A stretch of 64,000 bases of DNA from Actinomycetota bacterium (GTDB lineage Bacteria > Actinomycetota > Acidimicrobiia > IMCC26256 > PALSA-555): the NCBI GenBank assembly GCA_003140175.1, contig PLJD01000023.1:194-64193 (forward strand), given 5' to 3'. The notes beneath the pieces were generated by a model, which ran no database searches, had not been told where the DNA came from, and saw nothing but the letters and a program-made list of their open reading frames with translations. The position numbers and the translations under genes are program-made. Shown here piece by piece: positions 52,062-61,601 of the stretch (the first letter of the stretch is position 1; each line of letters starts with the position of its first letter).

Positions 52062-54394
52062 TCGTCCTCCTGGTGGTTGCGGCCGTCTTGGACGCCGCGG
52101 GTGTGGCGGGTGAGGAGGTCGTGGACGCGCTCGGGTCGGGGCCGCGTCTCGCCCGTGGGGGGGCCGTCGGGTTCGGGGCGGTGCGAGAGGTTCTGGCCGG
52201 GGACGCGGGTGACGAGGGCTTCGCCGACGCGTCCGTTGACGGGTCGCATGACGCGTCGGGGCAGTCCATCGCCGGTCGCCGCGGCGGCTCGGGCGGGCTC
52301 GGGCGCGGGTTCGGGCTGGGGTGCGGACCCGGGTGGCCCTCCGGCTGGGACTCGGGGAGGTGGTCCGGTGGCGGGTGCTTCGGCGGGCGGGGTGGGTGCC
52401 GTGGCGCGCCGCGAGGTGGGCGCGGTCGCGATCGGCTCGAGCACGAGCGCGGGCCCGTCGGCGGGCGGGGGCGGGGACGGTGGTGCCGCCTCGGGTGGCT
52501 CGGATCGCGGCTCGCCCCGGGCGAGGATGGTGGCGGGGAGCGCGACGAGCGCCATGGTGCCGACCGGGTTGGCGGGGCGCAGCTGGACGAGGATGCCGTG
52601 GCGGGCGGCGAGGTGCGCGACGACGAAGAGGCCGAGGGTGCGCGACAGCGCGAGGCCGGGGGCCGGCGGTCGGGCGAGCAGCGCGTTGATGCGGGCCAGT
52701 CGTTCCTCGTCGATGCCGAGGCCCTCGTCGGTGATGCTGATCACGTAGCGCGCCTCGTTGGGGGCGCCGGCGACGACGACGGGGGTGCTGGGTGGCGAGA
52801 ACGCGGCGGCGTTTTCGAACAGCTCGGCGAGCAGGTGGGTGACGTCGGCGACGGCGTTGCCCGCGACGGCGAGGTCGTCGCCGAACCCGAGGTAGTTGAC
52901 CCGCGCGAAGTCGGCGATTTCAGCTCCGGCGGCCCGCACGACGTCCACGATGGGGATGGCGGTGCGCCACTGACGGGGCTGCTCCGAGCCCGAGAGGACC
53001 AGCAGGCTCTCGGCGTTGCGGCGCATGCGGGTGGAGAGATGGTCGAGCTCGAAGAGCGCGGCGAGATCGTCGGGTTCGTCGGCGTCGCGTTCGAGGTCGT
53101 CGAGGAGCGCGAGCTGGCGGTCGAGGAGGCTCTGGTTGCGGCGCGCGAGGTTGACGTAGAGGTCTCCGATGCCTTTGCGGAGCAGCGCGGCCTGCTCCCG
53201 GGCGACGGCGACGGCGGCTTGTTGGATGTTGCCGAACGCGGTGGCGAGCTCGCCGATTTCGTCGTTCGACTGCACGGCGATCGGGGCGAGGTGCTCGAGC
53301 TGCTCGGCTGACACCTGTCCGCCGCGGCGGACGGTGTCGATGAGTTGGGGCAGGCGACGCTCGGAGACGTTGCGTGCCGCGCGCGTCAGCGCCCGCAACG
53401 GTCGGTTGAGGGCCTGCACGAGCGCCCAGGCGAGCGCGAGGACGAGGGCGATCAGCAGGGCGGTGCCGCCGGCGGCGAGCTCGAGGTCGTTGCGGGCGCT
53501 CGACTCCTTGACCGCCGCGGTGTGGTCCACGACGGTTTGGACGGCGTCGACGCCGTTGTCGCTGTTGGACTGTCGGGCGAGGAACGTGCGCAGGTAGGTG
53601 TAGATATCGACGCGGGTCGCCGGGAAGGCGCTGGGGAGCGCGCCGGGGACGGTCGAGCGGACAGGGTCGGGTGGCGGCGAACCCGTCGCGGCGCGGTACG
53701 CGTGTGCCTCGGCGGTGGTCGCGGTCTCAATGAAGGCGCTCGTCGCGGTGTCTTGGTCGTGGATGGCGGCGTCCCAGGCGGCGACGTCGCCGCGGTCGCC
53801 GAGCAGCCAGGTCATGACGATCGATGCCTCGTCGGCGGTCGACGCCTGACCGCGGCGCAGGTCGACGACGCCGAGGAGGCTGGTGGAGAGGTCGCGGTCT
53901 TGGATGTCGCGGGCGACGGCGGCGGCGGCGGTGAGCGAGCTGGCCGACAGGTCGTTGAAGGTGTTGCCGAAGTTGCCGCCCTCGTCGACGAGGGCGCGGG
54001 TGGAGACCTGGAGGGCGCGCAGGCGGGTGGCGATGTCGTCGACGTCTCGGCGGGTGGCGGGGCTGACTTGGCCGGCGAAGGACGGGAGCGCCTGGTAGAG
54101 CGACGTGGCGGCGGCGTCGGTGGCGTTGCGAGTGTCGAGGATGAGGGATTTGTCGGCCGGCGGGTTGGGTTGGGTCGTGGCGGCGTACCACTGGGAGGCG
54201 ACACCTTCGTCGGCGACGCTGCGTCCGACCCGGGCGAGGGCCTCGAATCCGGTGACGACGTGGCCGTACTGCTGCTCGTTGGAGAGCGCGGTGAACCGTC
54301 CGTTGATGATGATCCCGGCAAAGCCGATGAGCGCGAAGAGCGGCACGCTCACCACCAAGATGAGCTTGGTCCGGAACGGCAGTTTGCGGAGCAT
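52058..54394 (-). CDS. cvnA: Conservon sensor histidine kinase-like protein CvnA
   Basis: 778 residues from the ATG at 54394. TM helices at about 11-31 and 306-328 flank an extracytoplasmic nitrate/nitrite-sensing (NIT)-type helical domain. A HAMP-like segment (328-380), a dimerisation region with H-L-S-T-R-M-R-R-N-A-E-S-L-L-V-L-S-G and a HATPase domain (about 490-620; N-box E-L-F-E-N-A-A-A-F-S-P-P, G-box I-T-D-E-G-L-G-I) follow. A ~150-residue Pro/Ala-rich tail ends it. No response regulator gene is adjacent; in conservons the output is the roadblock/GTPase pair. Confidence 0.92.
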   Translation of the reverse strand: MLRKLPFRTKLILVVSVPLFALIGFAGIIINGRFTALSNEQQYGHVVTGFEALARVGRSVADEGVASQWYAATTQPNPPADKSLILDTRNATDAAATSLYQALPSFAGQVSPATRRDVDDIATRLRALQVSTRALVDEGGNFGNTFNDLSASSLTAAAAVARDIQDRDLSTSLLGVVDLRRGQASTADEASIVMTWLLGDRGDVAAWDAAIHDQDTATSAFIETATTAEAHAYRAATGSPPPDPVRSTVPGALPSAFPATRVDIYTYLRTFLARQSNSDNGVDAVQTVVDHTAAVKESSARNDLELAAGGTALLIALVLALAWALVQALNRPLRALTRAARNVSERRLPQLIDTVRRGGQVSAEQLEHLAPIAVQSNDEIGELATAFGNIQQAAVAVAREQAALLRKGIGDLYVNLARRNQSLLDRQLALLDDLERDADEPDDLAALFELDHLSTRMRRNAESLLVLSGSEQPRQWRTAIPIVDVVRAAGAEIADFARVNYLGFGDDLAVAGNAVADVTHLLAELFENAAAFSPPSTPVVVAGAPNEARYVISITDEGLGIDEERLARINALLARPPAPGLALSRTLGLFVVAHLAARHGILVQLRPANPVGTMALVALPATILARGEPRSEPPEAAPPSPPPPADGPALVLEPIATAPTSRRATAPTPPAEAPATGPPPRVPAGGPPGSAPQPEPAPEPARAAAATGDGLPRRVMRPVNGRVGEALVTRVPGQNLSHRPEPDGPPTGETRPRPERVHDLLTRHTRGVQDGRNHQEDE

Positions 54395-54473
54395 GCAACC
54401 CCCGAGGCGCATGCCCACCCCGATGAGGGTTTACGGCAGGGCTTCGCCGCGCCTTGAGGGCCGCTGGGCGGGG

Positions 54474-56969
54474 TCAGTCCCCGGCGGGGCGGGCCTCGAA
54501 CTCGTCGACCGTCATGAGGACGTTGCGGGCCTTCGAGCCTTCGGAGGGGCCCACGATGCCTCGGCGCTCGAGGAGGTCCATGAGGCGCCCGGCGCGGGCG
54601 AACCCGACCCGGAGCTTGCGCTGGAGCATCGAGGTGGAGCCCAGACCCGAGCGCACCACGAGCTCCATCGCCTCGGCCAGGAGGTCGTCGCCGCCGTCGG
54701 AGTCGACCCCCGAGCGGCCGGCGCCGGGGGTCTCCTCGGCGACGCCGTCCACGTAGGCGGGTTCGGTGGTCTGGCGTCGCCAGTGGGCGGTGACCTGGTG
54801 GACGCAGGCCTCGTCGACCCAGGCGCCCTGGATCCGCCGGGCCCGCGATTCGGAGGCGGTGATGAGGAGCATGTCGCCTTGCCCGACGAGCTTCTCGGCG
54901 CCCGACTGGTCAAGGATGACGCGCGAGTCGGCGAGGCTGGTGACTGAGAAGGCCATGCGGCTCGGGACGTTGGCTTTGATCACGCCGGTGATCACGTCGA
55001 CCGAGGGCCGTTGGGTGGCGATGACGAGGTGGACGCCGACCGCGCGGGCCATCTGGGCGAGGCGGCAGATGCTGGCTTCGACGTCGCGGGGGGCGACCAT
55101 CATCAAGTCGTTGAGTTCGTCGACGACGACCACGATGTAGGGGAGGCGTTCGTAGCCGCGGCCGGTGATCGGGTCGGGCTCGTCGCGGGTGGGGAGTTCG
55201 CCCCGGTCGAACGCGGCGTTGAAGCCTGCGAGGTCGCGCACACCGACCTCGGCGAGGAGCTCGTAGCGCAGGTCCATCTCGCGTACTGCCCAGTTGAGCG
55301 CGTTGGCTGCTTTCTTCGGGTTCGTGACGACCGCGGTGAGGAGGTGGGGTACGTCGTTGTACGCACCGAGCTCGACGCGCTTGGGGTCGACGAGGATGAG
55401 TCGCACCTGGTCGGGGGTGTTTCGCATGAGCAGCGAGGTGACCAGCGAGTTGATGCTGCTCGACTTGCCCGCGCCGGTGGCGCCGGCGATGAGGACGTGC
55501 GGGAGTGTCGCCAGGTCGAGCATGACGGCCCGGCCCGCGATGTCGCGGCCGAGTCCGACCGCGAGGGGTTCGGGCGTGGCCTTGGCTTCGGGTGAGGCGA
55601 GGATGTCGCCGAGCGTGACGAGCTGGCGCACGGTGTTGGGCACTTCGACGCCGATGGCGCTGCGTCCCGGGATGGGGGCGAGGATCCGCACGTCGGGGGA
55701 CGCCATCGCGTAGGCGACGTCGTGGGCGAGGCTCGTGACTCGGTTGACTTTCACGCCCGGCGCGAGCTCGAGCTCGTAGCGGGTGACGGTGGGGCCGATC
55801 GTCATGCCGACCAGGTGGGCGTCGACGCCGTGCTGGTGGAGCGCCTGTTCGAGGACTGCGCCGGCTTGCTCGGCGGAGCGCCGGTCGCTCTTGGCGGCCC
55901 CGGAGCGTCCGAGCAGCTTGGCGGGTGGCAGCTTCCAGGCCCCGGGCCGGCCGCGGCGCGCGACGTCGAGCGCCATCTGGCCGCCGGCTTCCTCGACGAC
56001 GGACACGGGGGGCAAGTCGGGCTGGGTGGTCTCGGCGGGGGTTGGGGTGTCGGCGGGCAGGTCGCGTTCGAGGTCATAGAGATCCGCGATGGCTGCCGCT
56101 CGGTCCACGGCCGAGTCGAGCGCGGGGTCGAGCTCGGGGTGGGGCGGGACGTCGTCGGACGGCGAGTCCTCGTCGCCTGGGTCGGGTGTGACGTCGTCGC
56201 TCGCGTCGCTCGTCGGCTGGTCGACGGATCGCTGGTCGGTGAGGCGACGGACGCCAGCCGTCCCGGCCTGGGCGGCCCGGCCGAGGACCGTGCTCACTCG
56301 TCGCGCGGAGACGCCCGGGGCGAGGAGCGCGCCGAGCACGCCGAGCCCGACGAGCACGACCGACGCACCGACGGTGCCGGCCGCGTCGCGCAACGCTCCG
56401 CCGGCGGCTGCCCCGAGGTATCCGCCGGCGCTGCGCAGCGTGGCGACGGGGCCGGTGATCGTGGGTGCTCCGTGCGCAAGGTGCAAGAGCCCGACGACCG
56501 AGAGGGCGAGGAGCGCGCTGCCGACTCCGACCCGCAGGGGGGCGGGCTCCGGTGCGGCTGGCTCGTCGACGTCGACGTCGAGCGCGGTAGCGGCATCGGC
56601 GGCGGAGGCGGCGCGGCGGGCGGCGGCCGGGCGGGCGAGCAGGCAGGCGAGCCCTCCGAGGATGCACACCGCGGGGACGGCATAGCGGGCTTGGCCGACG
56701 AGGGCGCCGAGCGCGTCGGCGAGGCCCTGGCCGACCGAGCCGGCGAGGTTCGACGCCAAGCCGAGCGCGGTGAGGACGCCGAGGACGAGGAGGCCGACCC
56801 CGGCGGCGTCGCCCCGGTGGCCTCCAAGCTGGCGGCGGGCCGCGTTGGCGAACTCGTGGCGGGGCGGCTCGGGCGCCGAGCGTCGACCGCGTCCCGCGTT
56901 GGGGGCGGCACGGGCGCGGGGAGTCCGGTCGCGCGCGGAACGGGACTTGGTGGTAGTACGGGACGCCAC
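54474..56969 (-). CDS. ftsK: DNA translocase FtsK/SpoIIIE
   Basis: 831 residues, GTG start. The basic N-terminus is followed by about four TM helices (60-220), an acidic linker (250-330), the alpha and beta motor domains with Walker A G-A-T-G-A-G-K-S at 496-503 and Walker B Y-I-V-V-V-V-D-E-L-N-D-L, and a C-terminal gamma winged helix (about 765-815) that reads chromosome-polarity sequences. It pumps DNA at the closing septum. The position beside rnj and the pgsA-cinA-recA block is the usual one. Confidence 0.95.
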   Translation of the reverse strand: MASRTTTKSRSARDRTPRARAAPNAGRGRRSAPEPPRHEFANAARRQLGGHRGDAAGVGLLVLGVLTALGLASNLAGSVGQGLADALGALVGQARYAVPAVCILGGLACLLARPAAARRAASAADAATALDVDVDEPAAPEPAPLRVGVGSALLALSVVGLLHLAHGAPTITGPVATLRSAGGYLGAAAGGALRDAAGTVGASVVLVGLGVLGALLAPGVSARRVSTVLGRAAQAGTAGVRRLTDQRSVDQPTSDASDDVTPDPGDEDSPSDDVPPHPELDPALDSAVDRAAAIADLYDLERDLPADTPTPAETTQPDLPPVSVVEEAGGQMALDVARRGRPGAWKLPPAKLLGRSGAAKSDRRSAEQAGAVLEQALHQHGVDAHLVGMTIGPTVTRYELELAPGVKVNRVTSLAHDVAYAMASPDVRILAPIPGRSAIGVEVPNTVRQLVTLGDILASPEAKATPEPLAVGLGRDIAGRAVMLDLATLPHVLIAGATGAGKSSSINSLVTSLLMRNTPDQVRLILVDPKRVELGAYNDVPHLLTAVVTNPKKAANALNWAVREMDLRYELLAEVGVRDLAGFNAAFDRGELPTRDEPDPITGRGYERLPYIVVVVDELNDLMMVAPRDVEASICRLAQMARAVGVHLVIATQRPSVDVITGVIKANVPSRMAFSVTSLADSRVILDQSGAEKLVGQGDMLLITASESRARRIQGAWVDEACVHQVTAHWRRQTTEPAYVDGVAEETPGAGRSGVDSDGGDDLLAEAMELVVRSGLGSTSMLQRKLRVGFARAGRLMDLLERRGIVGPSEGSKARNVLMTVDEFEARPAGD

Positions 56970-57025
56970 CCGGTCACGCTAACACCAGCCTCAAAAGTGT
57001 CAGCGGACACACTGGCCGCTTGGGC

Positions 57026-57044
57026 CACCGGAGTGGCTCCGGTG
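57026..57044 (-). terminator. Hairpin after the SDR gene
   Basis: CACCGGAG and CTCCGGTG pair perfectly around the loop TGG, starting six bases after the stop of the leftward SDR gene. There is no T run immediately after it. Confidence 0.5.
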
Positions 57045-57050
57045 AGGGGG

Positions 57051-57839
57051 TTAGAGGGCGGGGGCGTAGCCGCCGTCGACGGGGTAGACCTGGCCGGTGA
57101 TCCACTCCGCGGCGTCGCTGCAGAGCAGGACGGCGAGCGGGGCGGGATCGTCGACCCGGCCCAGGCGGCCCACCGGGTAGTTGCGAGCGAGTTTGGTCTC
57201 GAGCGCCGGGTCGGCCGCGATTGCGTCGGCGAGCCCGGCGTGCTTCATCGACCCCAGCGAGATGCAGTTGACCGTGACGCCGTCGCGTCCGACTTCGGCG
57301 GCGAGGCCGCGCGCGAAGCCCATCGCGGCCGCTTTCGCGGCGCCGTAGACGACCTGGCGGCGCTCGCCGCGGCGTCCCGCGTCGGAGACGATGACGAGGA
57401 CCCGCCCCCAGCGTCGTTCGATCATCGCGGGGAGGTAGGCGCGGGTGACGTGGAGGACACCGGCGAGGTTCACGCGAAGGACGGGATCCCAGTCGGCGGG
57501 ATCGGTCTCGATGAAGGGCACCAGCAGCGCGCCGTCGGCCCAGGAGCGCACCCCGCTGCCCGCGTTGTTGACCAGGATGTCGAGGGGTCCGGTGGTCTCG
57601 AACATGGCGGCGACCGAGTCGCCCTCGCAGACGTCGGCGACGACGGGCCGGGCCGTTCCGCCCTCGGCGATGATCTCGGCGCACGCCTCCTCGGCGCGCT
57701 CCCCCGACAGGTCGTTGATCCAGAGCTCGGCGCCGGCCCGGGCCATCTGGATGGCGATGGCACGCCCGATCCCTGCCCCGGCGCCGGTGACGAGCGCTCT
57801 CCGACCGCCGATGAAGTTGGACCAGTCCCGAATGGTCAC
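57051..57839 (-). CDS. SDR-family oxidoreductase
   Basis: 262 residues, GTG start. The NAD(P)-binding motif T-G-A-G-A-G-I-G-R is at 19-27, N-N-A-G-S-G near 96, and the catalytic triad is Ser (V-S-D-A-G), Tyr and Lys in Y-G-A-A-K; the C-terminal I-T-G-Q-V-Y-P-V-D-G-G-Y is typical of FabG-like enzymes. An Asp follows the second beta strand (I-N-D-L), favouring NAD(H). Substrate unknown. It lies 13 bases after rnj and is probably co-transcribed with it. Confidence 0.88.
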   Translation of the reverse strand: MTIRDWSNFIGGRRALVTGAGAGIGRAIAIQMARAGAELWINDLSGERAEEACAEIIAEGGTARPVVADVCEGDSVAAMFETTGPLDILVNNAGSGVRSWADGALLVPFIETDPADWDPVLRVNLAGVLHVTRAYLPAMIERRWGRVLVIVSDAGRRGERRQVVYGAAKAAAMGFARGLAAEVGRDGVTVNCISLGSMKHAGLADAIAADPALETKLARNYPVGRLGRVDDPAPLAVLLCSDAAEWITGQVYPVDGGYAPAL

Positions 57840-57852
57840 CCGGTCGTCTCCA

Positions 57853-59514
57853 TCAGACCTCCATGACGACGGGGATCACCGCCGGCCGGCGCCGGGTGCG
57901 TTCGTTGATGAGCCGGCCGAGCGCACGACGGGCGCTGCGACGCAAGCCCTCGAAGTCGACGGTGCCGTCCTCGTCGGGTGGGGTGACCGCGGCGCGCACC
58001 GCGGCTTTGGCCTCCTCCAGGAGCTCTTCGGCCTCCGCCTCGTACACCCAGCCGCGGGTCACGATCTCGGGTTCGGTGACGAGCTCGCCGGTGGTGCCGT
58101 CGACGGTGATGATGACGACGACGAAGCCCTCCTCGGCGAGGCTGCGCCGGTCGCGCAGGACCCCGTGGCCGATGTCGCCGACGATCCCGTCGACGTATTG
58201 GTAGCCGGCGGGCACCGCGCGGCGTTCGACCTCCAGGCCGGACCGGTCGAGTGTGACGGCGTCGCCGTCTTCGCAGATCAGGATGTGCTCGGCGGCGACG
58301 CCCATCTCCTCGGCGAGGCCGGCGTGGTGGACGAGGTGGCGGTACTCGCCGTGCACGGGGATGAACCATTCAGGTTCGACGATCCCGAGGACGAATTTCA
58401 GCTCCTCGCGCGAGGCATGGCCCGAGACGTGCACGTGCGAGGTGTCGTCGTGCAGGACGAGCGCGCCGGCGCGGTGGAGGCCGTCGATCACTCGGTGCAC
58501 GCTCGGCTCGTTGCCGGGGATCGCATGGGCGGAGAGCACCACGATGTCGTCGCTGCTGACTTTGAACAGTTTGTGTTCGTGGCTGGCCATGAGGGCGAGT
58601 GCGCTCATGGGCTCGCCTTGCGAGCCGGTGCAGATCAGGCAGACCTCGCCCGGCGCGTAGCGCGAGACGTCCTCGGCGTCGATAATTCGGTCGACGGGTA
58701 GGTCGAGGAGTCCCATCTCTCGTCCGAGGGTCACGTTTTGGGTCATCGAGCGGCCGAGGAACGCGACGCGTCGACCGGCCGCGATCGCCTCCCGGGCGAG
58801 CTGTTCGACGCGGTGCAGGTGCGAGGCGAACGACGCGATGATGAAGCGACGGTCGGTGTGCTCACGGAACAGGGCCCGCATCGCGACGCCGATCGTCGAC
58901 TCCGACTCGGTGAACCCGGGCCGTTCCGCGTTCGTGGAGTCCGAGAGCAGGACGCGGACGCCGGCTCGTCCGAGCTCACCGAGGCGGGCGAGGTCGGTGC
59001 GTCGCCCGTCGACCGGGGTGAGGTCGAGCTTGAAGTCGCCGGTGTGCAGGATCGTCCCCGCCGGGGTGGAGTAGGCGACCGCGAAGGCCTGGGGCACCGA
59101 GTGGGCGACGGGGATGAACTCGCAGTCGATCGGGCCGATCCGGCGCGTTTCCCCGTCGGCGACGGGCACGAGCTTGGTCCGGCCGAGGAGTCCGGCTTCC
59201 TCGATTCGGTTGCGGGCCAAGCCCAGGGAGAGCGGTGAGCCGTAGATGGGGGCCGAGACGTCGCGGAGGAGATAGGCGAGGCCCCCGACGTGGTCCTCGT
59301 GGCCGTGGGTGACGACGATCCCGTCCACCTGGTCGGCGTGCTCGCGCAGGAACGTGAAGTCGGGCAGGACCAGGTCGACGCCGGGCATGTCGGCTTCGGG
59401 GAACATCAAGCCGCAGTCGACGACGACGAGTCGCCCGCTGACCTCGAGGCAGAAGCAGTTCCGCCCGATCTCGCCGAGACCGCCGAGGAAGACGATCCGG
59501 ACCGGGGCGCTCAT
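57853..59514 (-). CDS. rnj: Ribonuclease J
   Basis: 553 residues. The metallo-beta-lactamase/beta-CASP layout is complete: F-L-G-G-L-G-E-I-G-R-N near 9, the zinc motif T-H-G-H-E-D-H-V-G-G, H-T-G-D-F-K, the beta-CASP region with S-D-S-T-N-A-E-R-P-G, C-T-G-S-Q-G-E-P, and a C-terminal dimerisation domain. It acts as a 5'-3' exo- and endoribonuclease in RNA maturation and decay. In relatives dapA usually sits just upstream; here it does not. Confidence 0.95.
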   Translation of the reverse strand: MSAPVRIVFLGGLGEIGRNCFCLEVSGRLVVVDCGLMFPEADMPGVDLVLPDFTFLREHADQVDGIVVTHGHEDHVGGLAYLLRDVSAPIYGSPLSLGLARNRIEEAGLLGRTKLVPVADGETRRIGPIDCEFIPVAHSVPQAFAVAYSTPAGTILHTGDFKLDLTPVDGRRTDLARLGELGRAGVRVLLSDSTNAERPGFTESESTIGVAMRALFREHTDRRFIIASFASHLHRVEQLAREAIAAGRRVAFLGRSMTQNVTLGREMGLLDLPVDRIIDAEDVSRYAPGEVCLICTGSQGEPMSALALMASHEHKLFKVSSDDIVVLSAHAIPGNEPSVHRVIDGLHRAGALVLHDDTSHVHVSGHASREELKFVLGIVEPEWFIPVHGEYRHLVHHAGLAEEMGVAAEHILICEDGDAVTLDRSGLEVERRAVPAGYQYVDGIVGDIGHGVLRDRRSLAEEGFVVVIITVDGTTGELVTEPEIVTRGWVYEAEAEELLEEAKAAVRAAVTPPDEDGTVDFEGLRRSARRALGRLINERTRRRPAVIPVVMEV

Positions 59515-59605
59515 GTCGACGAAGTTACTGCGGCGCGGGACGCCGGGCGCGCCCTGGACCGGCGCGATTCAGCCCGCGGCGCGCCGGTTGTCGGGAGCGT
59601 GTCGC

Positions 59606-60724
59606 TCAGGCAGATGCTCCGGCCCGGTCTTTGGCCACCTCGTCGAGTGTGGCGTACTCCTCGCCGGTGTCGACCCAGTCCTCGAACTGGATGACCTCGA
59701 TCTCGGTGAATCGTTTGCGGAGCCAGCCGTCGGCGGCGTCGAGCAGTCCGAGCTTCTTGCAGTTCGGGACGATCTTCGAGAACAGCATCGAGGTGAACAG
59801 GGGCCGGTCGGGGTCGTGCACGACGACCTTCAAGGCCTCCTTCACGTCGACCCCTAGGCGCTCCCAGACCTCCTGTTGGAGGAATCGGTCTCGCATCCGG
59901 ACCGCGGCTTCGAAGGCGAACTCCTGGCGCTCGCGGATCTCGGCCGCGGAGAGCTCGGCGTAGTACTCCTTGAGTGACAGCACCCCGAACGCGACGTGGC
60001 GGGCCTCGTCGCTCATGACGTAGCGGAGCAGCTTCTTGAGGAGCGGCTCGGTGGTCATCTGTTGCATGAACCCGAACGCGGCGAGCGCGAGGCCCTCGAC
60101 CATGATCTGCATGCCGAGGTAGGTCATGTCCCAACGGTTATCGGCGACGATGTCGTCGAGGAGCATCTTGAGGTGCGCGTTGATCGGGTAGAAGCCCGAC
60201 AGCTTCTCGGAGAGGTACCGGCTGAACACCTCGACATGGCGCGCCTCGTCCATGACCTGCGTCGACGCGTAGTACTTGGCGTCGATCCAGGGCACGGTTT
60301 CGACGATCTGCGCGGTGCAGATGAGCGCGCCTTGCTCGCCGTGCAAGAACTGGGAGAGCGTCCAGTTCTGCGCCTCGATGTTGTAGGCGAGCCATTCCTT
60401 GTCGCCCCAGTTCTGGAAGGGCGTTCCGGTGAGGTCCATGCGTTCGTCGCCCCAGCCGTTCTGGATCTGGTTCGCGACCGCGACCGCTTCCTGGTCGACG
60501 TCGGTGTCCCAGGGCAAGTCTCGGGCGTTCCACTGGGACGTCTTGGCCTTGTCGTAGAGCCGCTGGAGCGGTTTTCGGCTCTGCTCGTAATCCCAGGTGA
60601 AGATGGCCTCGGCGTTCGCCCGGACCGCGTGCGCGGTTTCGGTGACTTCGGTGTTCGTGACCGCCAAGATGGCGTCGAGGTCGTCGACGTCCTGACGGCC
60701 GATCATCTCTTCGGTGCTCGACAT
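59606..60724 (-). CDS. Ferritin-like di-iron protein (AurF/R2-like)
   Basis: 372 residues from the ATG at 60724, seven bases after a GGAGG site. Two helix-borne iron-binding motifs of the ferritin-like fold are visible: D-E-A-R-H-V-E-V-F (about residue 162) and D-E-A-R-H-V-A-F-G (about 242), with further Glu residues on the preceding helices (for example in Q-I-V-E-T). This points to a di-iron oxygenase, in the style of aminobenzoate N-oxygenases, or an oxidase; the substrate is unknown. The upstream TetR gene ends four bases before this start, so both are expressed together. Confidence 0.82.
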   Translation of the reverse strand: MSSTEEMIGRQDVDDLDAILAVTNTEVTETAHAVRANAEAIFTWDYEQSRKPLQRLYDKAKTSQWNARDLPWDTDVDQEAVAVANQIQNGWGDERMDLTGTPFQNWGDKEWLAYNIEAQNWTLSQFLHGEQGALICTAQIVETVPWIDAKYYASTQVMDEARHVEVFSRYLSEKLSGFYPINAHLKMLLDDIVADNRWDMTYLGMQIMVEGLALAAFGFMQQMTTEPLLKKLLRYVMSDEARHVAFGVLSLKEYYAELSAAEIRERQEFAFEAAVRMRDRFLQQEVWERLGVDVKEALKVVVHDPDRPLFTSMLFSKIVPNCKKLGLLDAADGWLRKRFTEIEVIQFEDWVDTGEEYATLDEVAKDRAGASA

Positions 60725-60728
60725 GAGG

Positions 60729-61361
60729 TCACCTCCGGGAGTTGGGGGGATTGGATTGGAGTATCGGGGCTTGGTGGAGAGCAGGAACGATGAACTTGCG
60801 CGCGTAGGCACGCACGGTTGCCTCGTCGCGCAGATCGACGGGCGGGGCCGGGGCGCAGAGCAGGCAGAGCGCGACGCGGGCGACCCACTCGGCGGCGCGG
60901 GTGGCGTCGAGCTCACCGACGAAGGGAGCGAGGCCGGGGGCGAGCGCGTGGGCTGCCGCGCCGAGGAGGCGGTCACCGCCGGCGAAGCAGAGCTGGGGCA
61001 AGAGCCGCTCGGGTTCGAAGTCGGCGACGAAGCGCAGCGCCGGGTGCTGGCCGAGCTCGGTGCCCGCGGTGCCGAGGAGCGCGACGACGGCGTCCTCGAG
61101 GGTGGGGGCGTCGGCGGCGGCGGCGCGCAGCGCGTCGACGACGCGTTCCCGTTCGGCGAGCACCGCGGCGTCGAGGACCGCCTGCTTGCTCGGGAAGTAG
61201 CGGTAGAGGGTGGCGCGAGAGCAGCCGGCCTCTCGGGCGATGTCGTCGAGCGTGGTCTTGCGGATGCCCTGACGGGCGACGCAAGCCAGCACCGCGGCGA
61301 TGGCCCGCCCCTCCAGGTCGCGCCGTGCGTCGGGTTCACGCTCGGTGAGCACCGTGGTCAC
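60729..61361 (-). CDS. TetR-family regulator of the ferritin-like operon
   Basis: 210 residues, GTG start. HTH region: G-I-R-K-T-T-L-D-D-I-A-R-E-A-G-C-S-R-A-T-L-Y-R-Y-F-P-S-K. It probably represses its own operon: a perfect inverted repeat lies in the promoter, and the predicted transcription start falls on or next to the GTG, giving a leaderless mRNA. A paralogous regulator with the same HTH type lies ~1 kb away (62178-62786). Confidence 0.92.
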   Translation of the reverse strand: MTTVLTEREPDARRDLEGRAIAAVLACVARQGIRKTTLDDIAREAGCSRATLYRYFPSKQAVLDAAVLAERERVVDALRAAAADAPTLEDAVVALLGTAGTELGQHPALRFVADFEPERLLPQLCFAGGDRLLGAAAHALAPGLAPFVGELDATRAAEWVARVALCLLCAPAPPVDLRDEATVRAYARKFIVPALHQAPILQSNPPNSRR

Positions 61362-61364
61362 ACT

Positions 61365-61391
61365 TGAGACGATACGACTCTTTTCGTCTCA
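61365..61391. promoter_or_regulatory. TetR operator (inverted repeat)
   Basis: TGAGACGA (61365-61372) and TCGTCTCA (61384-61391) are perfect 8-base arms separated by 11 bases. The repeat spans the spacer and the -10 of the promoter of the TetR/ferritin-like operon, the normal position for autorepression. Confidence 0.8.
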
Positions 61392-61398
61392 GCGTCAA
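61369..61398 (-). promoter_or_regulatory. Promoter of the TetR/ferritin-like operon
   Basis: On the reverse strand TTGACG (61393-61398) and TATCGT (61369-61374) are spaced by 18 bases. The expected start is about 61361-61362, at the GTG start codon. The remaining gap to the gene on the other side (61399-61601) is GC-rich and shows nothing I can name. Confidence 0.65.
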
Positions 61399-61601
61399 CG
61401 AATGGATCGAGGACCCCCGTACCCATCATGGGCGGAGCGCAGCCGCGACGAGCCCCCACTCCCCGCCTCCCCGCCCTCGCGTCTCGGACAATTCGGGCAG
61501 GGCTCGTGGCGCTGCGCCGCCCGCGCCGGCCGGCTCGGCTGGCCGGGGGCCCAAGCCCGTGGGGGGCCGGCGCCGGGGTGCGGGCCGGTGTTCGACGACG
61601 C

